DNA of 16,400 nt, taken from NCBI GenBank assembly GCA_045565285.1, contig JBJLFR010000027.1, forward strand, positions 1 through 16,400. The letters run 5' to 3'. Within the stretch, counting starts at the first letter, position 1. Each line of letters starts with the position of its first letter. The translations under genes were made by a program, and so were the position numbers. Origin of the DNA: CACIIZ01 sp045565285 (GTDB lineage Bacteria; Pseudomonadota; Alphaproteobacteria; Rhodobacterales; Rhodobacteraceae). The notes below the pieces were generated by a model. The model was not told where the DNA came from. It ran no database searches and worked only from the letters and a program-made list of their open reading frames with translations. Shown piece by piece: positions 1 to 6,726 of this stretch.

Positions 1-20
1 CTTGAAATTGAGTTTCTAAT

Positions 21-842
21 TTACTCAGCAAAACCGATAGATTTTAAATACTCATGTGATTTATGAATATCACTTTTGTCTTTTAGCTCAAGAACTAAAT
101 GAGGTTTAGATCCAACAGATGATAAGGCATCAAAAACGGATTGCCAATTAATTTGCCCTAAGCCCAGCGACCAGTGCCTATCCGCATATCCATCAACATC
201 TTGAAGATGAACATGCCTTAGCAAGTCACCTGCATCCTTAACATAAAAATCAACCGGCGGAGCACCTGAGGTGCAATGCGCGATGTGAGCGTGCCCGGTA
301 TCTACAGAAACCGCGATACATTTAGATCCAAAGCTCAGTGCTAATTCTTTGCGATGCTCAGGCCGAACATCCTGGATATTTTCCAGAACCATTAAAATAC
401 CATAGCGCTCCGCCACTTTAATTACCGGGTCAAGCACCGCCTTTATATACTCGATTTTAGAATTCTTATAATTTTTTTGGGCAAAAATATTTCGATTATA
501 CCAAGCGTCAAAAGGCGAGTGAATGACCATTTGAGTTGCTGCTAAATGATCAGCAGCCTCTAAAGCTTTTATCAATCTAGCTGATATAATCGCAATAATC
601 TCAGAGTCCTTGTTATCTATATCTAATCCATGGAAAGGGCCGTGGATTCCTAACCTTCCCTCAAAACCCTTCAACAAGCTTTTTGCTAGAGATAACTTAT
701 CATCAAAATCATAACTCAGTCCGTTTGGCAGCGCAAAGTCCTGGATTTCAAGATCCCGCTGGGAATCAAACAGCCAATTTCGAAAATCAAGTATTTCTGA
801 AATCAACAAACAGGCTCCGATCTTTAATGGTTTTTTCATCAT
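21..842 (-). CDS. TIM-barrel sugar phosphate isomerase/epimerase-like protein (AP endonuclease 2 fold)
   Basis: This 273-residue protein has the look of the xylose-isomerase-like TIM barrel family (sugar phosphate isomerases/epimerases, IolE/IolI relatives, endonuclease IV fold). Candidate metal ligands fall at the ends of predicted strands: His108 (VIHSP), Glu154 (VLENI), Asp181 and His184 (VDTGH), His212 (HVHLQD) and Glu252 (LVLELKD). There is no signal peptide, so it should be cytoplasmic. The start is ATG at 842, or the adjacent ATG at 839; an AGGA lies 6 nt upstream of the first. It follows ugpC by 32 nt on the same strand and is probably the last gene of the importer operon, so I infer that it acts on the imported compound or its breakdown product. 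The exact reaction cannot be read from the sequence; this family also includes inosose isomerases and keto-sugar epimerases. No terminator is visible in the 20 nt after it. Confidence 0.8.
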   Translation of the reverse strand: MMKKPLKIGACLLISEILDFRNWLFDSQRDLEIQDFALPNGLSYDFDDKLSLAKSLLKGFEGRLGIHGPFHGLDIDNKDSEIIAIISARLIKALEAADHLAATQMVIHSPFDAWYNRNIFAQKNYKNSKIEYIKAVLDPVIKVAERYGILMVLENIQDVRPEHRKELALSFGSKCIAVSVDTGHAHIAHCTSGAPPVDFYVKDAGDLLRHVHLQDVDGYADRHWSLGLGQINWQSVFDALSSVGSKPHLVLELKDKSDIHKSHEYLKSIGFAE

Positions 843-874
843 CTTTTATCCTGTGGGTTAAGCTTGATTAAAAT

Positions 875-1930
875 TTAATTTTCACCTAAACGTTCACCAG
901 TTTTTCCATTAAAAAAATGTAGTTTGTTAGGGTTAACATCAACATGAAAGATTTCATTTATCAGCGGCTTATTAACATCACTTAGCTTAACGCAAAATGT
1001 ATTTCCCGCACCCTCTTGGCCATATATGTATCGATCTGAACCAAGCTCTTCGAGCAAATCACCCGAAACCTTAATTTTACCATGATTACTTAATATACAA
1101 TCTTCTGGCCGCACACCCATTATCGCAAACTCACAGTCTTCGCACTGCACAGGACACTGGAAATCTTCATAACTAAAAATACCGGCTTCGATACTCCCTT
1201 CTAGAAAGTTCATACTAGGAGTCCCAATAAAATCAGCTACAAATTTACTGCATGGATTGTTATATACTTGTAAGGGCGTTCCTATTTGCTCGATCTTTCC
1301 ATTATTTATAACCACAAGACGATCTCCTAGGGTCATTGCCTCAACTTGATCGTGTGTTACAAAAATGCTGGTTACCTTCATTTTTCGTTGCAGTTTCTTG
1401 ATTTCAAGGCGAACTTGAAGTCTCAATTTCGCATCGAGGTTGGAAAGTGGTTCATCAAACAAAAAAACTTTAGGATCTCGGGCAATTGCGCGGGCCATTG
1501 CAACACGTTGACGTTGACCGCCTGAAAGCTGACCAGGTTTTCGGTTCAGGTACTGCCCTATGTCAAGAAGCTTCGAGACTTGATTAACGCGCTCTTCAAT
1601 ATCAACCTTGCCGATACCTCTGTTTTTCAAACCATAAGCAATATTTTTAAAAACATTCATATGTGGGTAAAGCGCATAGTTCTGAAACACCATCGCTATA
1701 TCTCGCTCAGCTGGATCCACTTTCACAATCGAAGAGCCATCAAGAATGATATCGCCACCGCTCAGTTCTTCCAATCCAGCGATCATTCTAAGCAGTGATG
1801 ATTTCCCACATCCGCTGGGACCCACAAATACAATTAGTTCTCCAGAACTCACGATTAGTGACGCTTGATCCACAGCTTTTGTACCATCAGCGTAAATTTT
1901 TGTAACATCTGTCAATTCGAGCAAACTCAT
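875..1930 (-). CDS. ugpC: ABC transporter ATP-binding protein, UgpC/MalK family
   Basis: This is the cytoplasmic ATPase of the importer: 351 residues, close to the usual 350-370 of the MalK/UgpC group. All ABC motifs are present in order: Walker A GPSGCGKSS near residue 37, a Q-loop (VFQNYALYP), the signature LSGGQRQR near residue 135, Walker B with VFLFDEPLSNLDAK, and the switch histidine in VTHDQVEAMTL. The last ~115 residues form the TOBE-like regulatory domain typical of this subfamily (MGVRPED is visible). The ATG directly abuts the ugpE stop (TAA then ATG), with GGAG about 5 nt upstream inside ugpE, indicating translational coupling. The symbol rests on its place beside a UgpB-like binding protein; the ATPase alone would be only MalK-like. 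Confidence 0.88.
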   Translation of the reverse strand: MSLLELTDVTKIYADGTKAVDQASLIVSSGELIVFVGPSGCGKSSLLRMIAGLEELSGGDIILDGSSIVKVDPAERDIAMVFQNYALYPHMNVFKNIAYGLKNRGIGKVDIEERVNQVSKLLDIGQYLNRKPGQLSGGQRQRVAMARAIARDPKVFLFDEPLSNLDAKLRLQVRLEIKKLQRKMKVTSIFVTHDQVEAMTLGDRLVVINNGKIEQIGTPLQVYNNPCSKFVADFIGTPSMNFLEGSIEAGIFSYEDFQCPVQCEDCEFAIMGVRPEDCILSNHGKIKVSGDLLEELGSDRYIYGQEGAGNTFCVKLSDVNKPLINEIFHVDVNPNKLHFFNGKTGERLGEN

Positions 1931-2779
1931 TTACTTCTCCGTTTGGATTAAACCCTTCACAAACCAACGCTGTAGGAAAATTACAATAACGACAGGTGGA
2001 ATAATTGATAAAATAATATAAGCAAAGCGCTCAGCGACCCGTGGCAGATTTCCTCCTTCATAACTTTCCATAAAGATGATTTTCATACCCATAACTACCG
2101 TCCAATATTTTTCGTCAGTAGTCATAATTAGAGGCCAAAGGTACTGACTATAGCCGTAGACAAACATGAAGATAAACATTGCCGCTATCATAGTCTTTGA
2201 CAGTGGCACCAGAAAATCGATGAAGAATCTCCAACTGTTAGCACCATCCATTTTTGCTGCCTCAAGGAGCTCATCTGGCACAGATTTATAAAACTGCCTA
2301 AAAAAGAAGGTCGCAGTCGCAGAGGCGATAAGAGGTAAAATAAGCCCGCCATATGTGTTAGTTAGATTTAGATCAGAAACAATTTGGTAACTAGGCATTA
2401 TGCGTACTTCTAAAGGAACCAATAGGGTGATGAATATCATCCAAAACAAAAAGGCCGCAAATTTAAACCGAAAGTAGACAATTGCGTAAGCTGACATAGA
2501 GGAGATTATTACTTTTAAAGTCGCAATTCCTAAGGCCATAATAAAACTATTAACGAACATGCCTAGCGCCGTGATCTCTTGAGAGAAGCCACCTTTCCGA
2601 TTAAGCACTTCGTTATAGTTTTGCCAAAATTGATCTCCAGGAATAAATTGAAGACCTTCAGTAACAATAAAAACGTTTGGGTGCGTTGAACTTGCATATG
2701 CAATCCATATCGGTACTACCATGACTAACGCGCCACTCAATAAAACGATATGTGCTATAAGTTGAGAAAACTGTTTCAT
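1931..2779 (-). CDS. ugpE: ABC transporter permease, UgpE-like
   Basis: This 282-residue integral inner-membrane subunit has about six predicted hydrophobic segments, starting with one at residues 8-30. It belongs to the MalG/UgpE type of permease. The EAA loop that docks on the ATPase is canonical: LLEAAKMDGANSWRFF followed by a hydrophobic stretch and LVPL. The start ATG overlaps the ugpA stop by one base (TAATG), so the two permeases are translationally coupled, as expected for a heterodimeric channel. The C-terminus (QRWFVKGLIQTEK) is typical of UgpE/MalG-type permeases, which usually end with a short cytoplasmic tail such as FVRGLTAGAVKG. Confidence 0.87.
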   Translation of the reverse strand: MKQFSQLIAHIVLLSGALVMVVPIWIAYASSTHPNVFIVTEGLQFIPGDQFWQNYNEVLNRKGGFSQEITALGMFVNSFIMALGIATLKVIISSMSAYAIVYFRFKFAAFLFWMIFITLLVPLEVRIMPSYQIVSDLNLTNTYGGLILPLIASATATFFFRQFYKSVPDELLEAAKMDGANSWRFFIDFLVPLSKTMIAAMFIFMFVYGYSQYLWPLIMTTDEKYWTVVMGMKIIFMESYEGGNLPRVAERFAYIILSIIPPVVIVIFLQRWFVKGLIQTEK

Positions 2780-3657
2780 TAATTGTAATGTATCCTGTTT
2801 TCGATGTACCTGAATTGAACGACCGTTATGGCCAGTACAATTAACATCATTATTATTGATTGAGCGCCTGCACTGCCTAAATCAAGTCCCCGAAAGCCGT
2901 CGATATAAGCTTTATAAACAAGCGTTTTTGTTTCGCCACCAGGCGCTCCAATGGTGGTAGTGTCTATAATTCCAAGCGTGTCAAAAAAAGAATAAGTAAT
3001 ATTGATAATAATTAAGAAAAATGTAGTCGGCATCAACAAAGGAAAAGTTATTGTCCAAAAACGTCTATTAGGACTTCGGCAGTCAATTTTTGACGCCTCA
3101 AGAATAGATTTTTGGATATTCTGCAATCCTGCAAGAAAAAAAATGAAGTTCGCGCTAATTTGCTTCCAGGAGCCTGTTATTACTAAATAGATATATGCGT
3201 CAGTTACATTATCCATCCAATTAAAGCCCCATAAATCATTAAACAGGCCGTATAGCATACCCAGACGCTCGCTGAAAAAGAAGTTAGCTGTTACACCTAC
3301 CACGGCAGGTGCTATTGCATATGGCCAAATTAAAAGGGTTTTATATATGCTCTTGCCATGAAGGACCTCATTAGCCTTAACGGCTAGTAAGAGCCCTAAC
3401 AGAACTGTAATGAATGTAATTGAAAAAATATAAATCAACGTAAATTTTAAAGCAGCCCAGTAACTGGGATCATTAACTGCAAATATAAAATTATCAAACC
3501 AAGCAAACTGCCTACTAAATCCAAAGGGATCTTGAATTGTGAAAGCATCTCTGAACGTTTGGAGTATTGGTAAGTACAAGAAAATTACAATCACGATTAA
3601 CTGCGGCAAAATGAACAACACAGGCGAGAAACTATTATTAAATTGTACTTTTTTCAT
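2779..3657 (-). CDS. ugpA: ABC transporter permease, UgpA-like
   Basis: This 292-residue membrane permease is the MalF/UgpA-type partner of UgpE, with about six hydrophobic segments; the first (FILPQLIVIVIFLYLPILQTF) resembles the conserved LLLPQLLITLVFFYWPA-like start of UgpA. The EAA loop is recognisable as ILEASKIDCRSPNRRFWTITFPLL, but the usual Gly after the Asp is a Cys, unlike the intact loop of UgpE. The ATG at 3657 has only a poor Shine-Dalgarno. It lies 58 nt after the ugpB stop, behind a stem-loop, so its expression is probably lower than that of the binding protein. Its stop overlaps the ugpE start. Confidence 0.87.
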   Translation of the reverse strand: MKKVQFNNSFSPVLFILPQLIVIVIFLYLPILQTFRDAFTIQDPFGFSRQFAWFDNFIFAVNDPSYWAALKFTLIYIFSITFITVLLGLLLAVKANEVLHGKSIYKTLLIWPYAIAPAVVGVTANFFFSERLGMLYGLFNDLWGFNWMDNVTDAYIYLVITGSWKQISANFIFFLAGLQNIQKSILEASKIDCRSPNRRFWTITFPLLMPTTFFLIIINITYSFFDTLGIIDTTTIGAPGGETKTLVYKAYIDGFRGLDLGSAGAQSIIMMLIVLAITVVQFRYIENRIHYN

Positions 3658-3678
3658 TATTTTTAACTAGATAGAATA

Positions 3679-3703
3679 GAAAGGGGCAATTGATACCCCT
3701 TTC
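3679..3703 (-). promoter_or_regulatory. Stem-loop between ugpB and ugpA
   Basis: A perfect 8-bp inverted repeat (GAAAGGGG at 3679-3686, CCCCTTTC at 3696-3703) with a 9-nt loop lies in the only sizeable gap of the operon. In the direction of transcription no T-run follows, so it is not a standard intrinsic terminator. By analogy with hairpins after other binding-protein genes (for example malE-malF), it may stabilise the upstream ugpB mRNA or cause partial termination, giving more binding protein than permease. That role is inferred. Confidence 0.65.
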
Positions 3704-3715
3704 CAATTACTTAAA

Positions 3716-5026
3716 TTAGTTTAGCGTTTTTGCGAATTGATTAAGGAGCTTTGCTGCACCTTTATCGGTATTTTCCCAAGCCTGCTCGACAGAAATTTCA
3801 TCATTAAGCATCTTGTGCACATTGTCGTAAATAACTTCTCTAATTTGTGGCCAATTGCCTGCTCTGTAACCCCCTGGTATGGTAGACCCAGTCAAACTTA
3901 ATTGTTCACCTACTGCTTTATGGTACGGAGAAGCTTCATAAAAGCCGATCTCATTAGCGAGGTCAGTTGCCGAATAAGTTACAGCGGCGTACCCAGACAT
4001 ATTATGGTAAAATAATTGAATTTCCGGAGTAGTCATAAATTCAGCCAGCTTCATCAAAGCTTCGTATTCCTCATCAGTTTTGCCGGATAAAATCCAGTTA
4101 GCAGCGCCACCAATGAATGTAGGATACTCTTTTCCGCCTGTTATGTCAGACCAGTAAGGTATATGATTTACGGTAAAATTCGGGACAACGCCTTTCATTC
4201 CGCTAAACGAGGCCGCTGATCCCAGCCAAAAAGCCGCTTCACCAGCTATGAAAGGAGCCTGGTTATCACCCCAAGACCTTCCTTTATAATCATACCAGCC
4301 TTTATCTTTCCATTCTTTAACTTTAGTCCAATGCGTTAAAAATTCAGGAGTTTCTGCAAATAAAGTTTTCGTAGGAACAGCGCTATAGCCATTATTTCCG
4401 TCCGTCATTAATAAGTTGTGTCGAGAAAAAAAGTTTTCTGTCCAAATCCACGGGCTGTGACTTTGTACAAGCGGCGTATATCCTGCGTCTTTTATCTTCT
4501 GAGCAACAGCTTCGAATTCCTCATATGTACGAGGCACATCAACCCCTACCTTCTCAAGTATGTCCATGTTGGCATACATCAGACAGGTAGAGCTGTTGAA
4601 AGGAATACCAATCATTTTACCGTTTTCATCAGCGTAAAAATTCCGAATACCCGGAATGTAATCTTCTTTGTTAAAAGCTACTCCATGTTCAGCTGCCATA
4701 TCCTCAAATGGATAAACGACACCATTCTTAACCTGAGCAACCATAATAGCTGCGCCAGCGTCGTAAACCTGAACCATGTGAGGGTGTTCGCCAGCTCTGT
4801 AAGCAGCTATGAAAGCTGCCAGAATATCTTCATAGCTACCCTTAGTAGTGGGTATTAATACAGATTCGTTCTGACTTTCGTTCCATCTTTCCGCAATGGT
4901 ATTGATAATAGATTCAAGTTTTCCAGTATGACCATGCCAGTAATGTAGCTCAACAGGCTCACTGATAGCTGGAGCAGCATTTAGTATAGACACTGCCGCA
5001 GCTACTGATGCTATAAACTTCTTCAT
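3716..5026 (-). CDS. ugpB: Periplasmic glycerol-3-phosphate-type substrate-binding protein
   Basis: This is the solute receptor of the importer, 436 residues (E. coli UgpB has 438). A Sec signal peptide covers about residues 1-22 (MKKF, a hydrophobic stretch, AAPAIS), with mature protein starting near EPVELHYWHG. Several stretches match UgpB as I remember it: WHGHTGKLE, the KGSYEDIL segment, PFNSST, GGAANW, SGYAAVT and RAGNWPQIR near the C-terminus; in E. coli several of these carry the ligand contacts for glycerol phosphate. I place the start at the ATG at 5026, not the TTG one codon upstream, because AGGAG lies 6-7 nt before it. It leads an operon with ugpA, ugpE, ugpC and an isomerase-like gene, and a Pho-box-like site sits just upstream. 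The ligand could be glycerol-3-phosphate, a glycerophosphodiester or a relative. Confidence 0.88.
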   Translation of the reverse strand: MKKFIASVAAAVSILNAAPAISEPVELHYWHGHTGKLESIINTIAERWNESQNESVLIPTTKGSYEDILAAFIAAYRAGEHPHMVQVYDAGAAIMVAQVKNGVVYPFEDMAAEHGVAFNKEDYIPGIRNFYADENGKMIGIPFNSSTCLMYANMDILEKVGVDVPRTYEEFEAVAQKIKDAGYTPLVQSHSPWIWTENFFSRHNLLMTDGNNGYSAVPTKTLFAETPEFLTHWTKVKEWKDKGWYDYKGRSWGDNQAPFIAGEAAFWLGSAASFSGMKGVVPNFTVNHIPYWSDITGGKEYPTFIGGAANWILSGKTDEEYEALMKLAEFMTTPEIQLFYHNMSGYAAVTYSATDLANEIGFYEASPYHKAVGEQLSLTGSTIPGGYRAGNWPQIREVIYDNVHKMLNDEISVEQAWENTDKGAAKLLNQFAKTLN

Positions 5027-5049
5027 CAAATTCTCCTAAGTTAAAAAGG

Positions 5050-5085
5050 TTTATATCTGCTAGTAACCTTTCAGAAAAATGACAA
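5050..5085 (-). promoter_or_regulatory. Pho-box-like promoter of the ugp operon
   Basis: Read on the minus strand, 5085-5068 is TTGTCAT, four T, CTGAAAG. Against the PhoB consensus CTGTCAT-N4-CTGTCAT this is 10 of 14 matches with the right 4-nt spacer. TATAAA (5055-5050) follows 12 nt downstream, where a PhoB-activated -10 is expected, and the implied start point leaves a leader of about 17 nt containing the ugpB Shine-Dalgarno. Phosphate-starvation control is the norm for ugp operons, which raises the prior. The second half-site is weak, so this remains a candidate. Confidence 0.5.
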
Positions 5086-5133
5086 AAGAGTAAAGAACTC
5101 CTGTAATAATTTTGTAAACTATTTATGAAAAGC

Positions 5134-5162
5134 TTAATGAATTCGACGCCATAATTCATTAA
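5134..5162. repeat. Perfect 10-bp inverted repeat in the ugp/EEP divergent region
   Basis: TTAATGAATT at 5134-5143 is the exact reverse complement of AATTCATTAA at 5153-5162, with a 9-nt GC-richer spacer. The arm centres are 19 bp apart, about two helical turns, as in operators bound by dimeric regulators. It lies between the ugpB and EEP genes and could serve either. No T-run makes it a terminator. Function is unknown. Confidence 0.6.
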
Positions 5163-5297
5163 TATGTGATCATTTCTAATCCAGTGCATCTATCTCCCTA
5201 AGACCTTCATAAAAGTATTACGTTTAATTAGATAAGCTTCGTTACATAAAAAAAGCGTTAGCAAGATGCGAATGGATAAAAGCAACGGAGGATAACT

Positions 5298-6290
5298 ATG
5301 ACATCGATAGTTAATAAGCTGACACCAGTTACTAGTACTCAGAAGGAAAATGTTAGAATAGCGCCAAAAACTGAACGCTATCACAAAACCCTTTTATCAC
5401 AAATAGAGTCGATGGATCAAATCGAGATTGGTGAAATTTGTACAAGTGAGCCAAAAAACTCAAAGTTGAGGGTAGCGGCTTGGAATCTCGAGCGATGTTA
5501 TTTCGTAGACGACACGGCCAATTATCTAAGAAAAATAAACCCAGATATCATATTGCTATCGGAGCTAGATTATGGAATGTCGCGCACAGCTCAGAAACAT
5601 ACTGCTCGAGAGCTCTCACATTTATTAGGCATGGAGTATGCTTACGCAGTTGAATTTTTTGAAATTGGTCTCGGCACCGAACTGGAGATTAAAGAATATT
5701 GCAAAGATCGAGTTAACAATTTTGGCTGGCATGGGAATGCAATTTTATCTCGATTACCAATGACTAAACATAGGCTTATACGTTTGGATGATCATGGGCA
5801 TTGGTTTTGCCTGAACCAAAATGTTGATCCTAATCAGCCAAGAGTTGGCGGGCGATTGGCACTAGCCGTGGAAATTAATGGCGCTTGCTTTGTATCAACG
5901 CACTTAGAAAGCGCAGCGGACTCGAAGCACCGCTTTGAGCAAATGAAAATATTATTTAATGCAATTGATCAAAATTTCCCTTCGCTGCCAACTCTAATTG
6001 GCGGTGATTTAAATACAGGTAATAATCTGCCACCGACGTATAGTTGGCAGAATGAGTCACTCTTTGGTCTCTCGACCGAAAGAGGTTATGATTGGAGTTT
6101 TAATGCAAACGGATATACCACTAGACGATCACTAATTACGCCAAACCCTACGCGAAAAATGAAATTAGACTGGTTTTTGGCTCGCAATTTAAGTATTTCA
6201 GAATCAGGTATCGAGGCTTCCCTTGGTGAAACCGGCTTACCACTTTCAGATCACGATTGCATTTGGTGTGATGTTTCTTTTGAGGCCTGA
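5298..6290 (+). CDS. Endonuclease/exonuclease/phosphatase (EEP) superfamily hydrolase
   Basis: This 330-residue metal-dependent phosphoesterase has the EEP catalytic set (DNase I/sphingomyelinase/inositol phosphatase fold) complete: Asn63 (AAWNLER), Glu89 (LLSELD), His202 (STHLES), Asp237 and Asn239 (GGDLNTG), and Asp318-His319 (LSDHDCIW). The first ~55 residues are a polar extension without a signal peptide, so the enzyme should be cytoplasmic. The ATG at 5298 follows a strong GGAGG by 6 nt. EEP enzymes cleave phosphodiesters in nucleic acids, phospholipid headgroups or inositol phosphates, and the substrate cannot be told from the motifs. The divergent position from a ugp-type importer, and the lack of any UgpQ/GlpQ-like gene here, make a small imported phosphodiester more likely than DNA. 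That is inference. Confidence 0.85.
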   Translation: MTSIVNKLTPVTSTQKENVRIAPKTERYHKTLLSQIESMDQIEIGEICTSEPKNSKLRVAAWNLERCYFVDDTANYLRKINPDIILLSELDYGMSRTAQKHTARELSHLLGMEYAYAVEFFEIGLGTELEIKEYCKDRVNNFGWHGNAILSRLPMTKHRLIRLDDHGHWFCLNQNVDPNQPRVGGRLALAVEINGACFVSTHLESAADSKHRFEQMKILFNAIDQNFPSLPTLIGGDLNTGNNLPPTYSWQNESLFGLSTERGYDWSFNANGYTTRRSLITPNPTRKMKLDWFLARNLSISESGIEASLGETGLPLSDHDCIWCDVSFEA

Positions 6291-6340
6291 TTTAATCAGT
6301 CAAATTACAAGCGTTTCCCGAGACCCCCCTCTAACAAAAA

Positions 6341-6362
6341 GTGACGCGGACAGTGACGTGGA
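6341..6362. repeat. Short tandem repeat next to tRNA-Asp
   Basis: GTGACGCGGA (6341-6350) is repeated as GTGACGTGGA (6353-6362), 12 bp apart, in a small GC-richer patch between the EEP gene and the 3' end of tRNA-Asp. Nine of ten bases agree. No integrase or other mobility gene is nearby, so its meaning is unknown. Confidence 0.5.
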
Positions 6363-6406
6363 GCACCCCTAAAAGGGTTAAGTTGTTGTTTTATATAGGA
6401 AAAGAG

Positions 6407-6483
6407 TGGCGCGGTTGACGGGACTCGAACCCGCGACCCCCGGCGTGACAGGCCGGTACTCTAACCAACTGAGCTACAACCGC
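6407..6483 (-). tRNA. tRNA-Asp (anticodon GTC)
   Basis: On the minus strand this 77-nt gene folds as a full cloverleaf: acceptor GCGGTTG pairs with CAACCGC, the D-arm is AGCTCAGTTGGTTAGAG, the anticodon stem CCGGC encloses a loop with GTC, and the T-arm carries GGTTCGAGTCC. The discriminator is G and the CCA end is encoded (6407-6409). Aspartate tRNA from this sequence is unambiguous. It stands alone between two plus-strand genes. Confidence 0.97.
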
Positions 6484-6492
6484 GTTAGTTGT

Positions 6493-6521
6493 TGTTTATT
6501 GATATGACTAACTTCCGTCAA
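6493..6521 (-). promoter_or_regulatory. Probable sigma-70-type promoter of tRNA-Asp
   Basis: On the minus strand, CTTGACG includes the -35 TTGACG (6521-6516); 17 nt later comes TAAACA (6498-6493). The CTTGAC form of the -35 is typical of alphaproteobacterial housekeeping promoters. The -10 is poor, and the predicted start lies only a few nt before the mature tRNA 5' end at 6483. Confidence 0.4.
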
Positions 6522-6530
6522 GCGTTCAAT

Positions 6531-6582
6531 TAAGCAATTCTAGTTTTTTATTAATTTTAATTGCTTAGGGTCCAAAGCAATT
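6531..6582. repeat. Three AAGCAATT elements, one inverted
   Basis: TAAGCAATT at 6531-6539 is the exact inverse of AATTGCTTA at 6559-6567, and AAGCAATT recurs at 6575-6582. The central copy can pair with either flank, so two mutually exclusive hairpins are possible. The block lies between the divergent tRNA-Asp and lon promoters. It may be a protein-binding cluster; chance in AT-rich DNA is not excluded. Confidence 0.45.
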
Positions 6583-6698
6583 GATAGATTTTGGAATCTA
6601 GGCTGAAAATTGTATAAGGCGATAGACATCACTTTAATTAAGATTACTGAACACAATTTCATTTTTGAAAGAAAAACGAAATTTGATCTGAAATACTG

Positions 6699-6726
6699 GT
6701 TGAATATACCGAAATGAACCCCACAT
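6699..6726 (+). promoter_or_regulatory. RpoH (heat-shock sigma factor) type promoter of lon
   Basis: GTTGAAT begins at 6699 and CCCCACAT lies at 6719-6726, with 13 nt between the two blocks. This fits the sigma-32 pattern CTTGAA-N(11-16)-CCCCATnT and, as I recall it, closely parallels the E. coli lon promoter, including the G before TTGAAT. Transcription would begin near 6733, after an alternative GTG codon at 6730, which supports the ATG at 6799 as the true lon start. Confidence 0.65.

Noticed and set aside
4418..4858. Open frame of 146 codons on the plus strand
   Set aside because: It lies wholly antisense to ugpB, which is strongly supported by family motifs; the translated composition is not protein-like and no ribosome site precedes it.
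4959..5384. Two short minus-strand frames in the ugpB/EEP divergent region
   Set aside because: One overlaps the ugpB start out of frame, the other runs antisense into the EEP gene; both cross the regulatory region and have no Shine-Dalgarno.
6363..6380. Small CCC/GGG hairpin as a terminator of the EEP gene or of tRNA-Asp
   Set aside because: The stem is only 3-4 bp and no T-tract follows on either strand.
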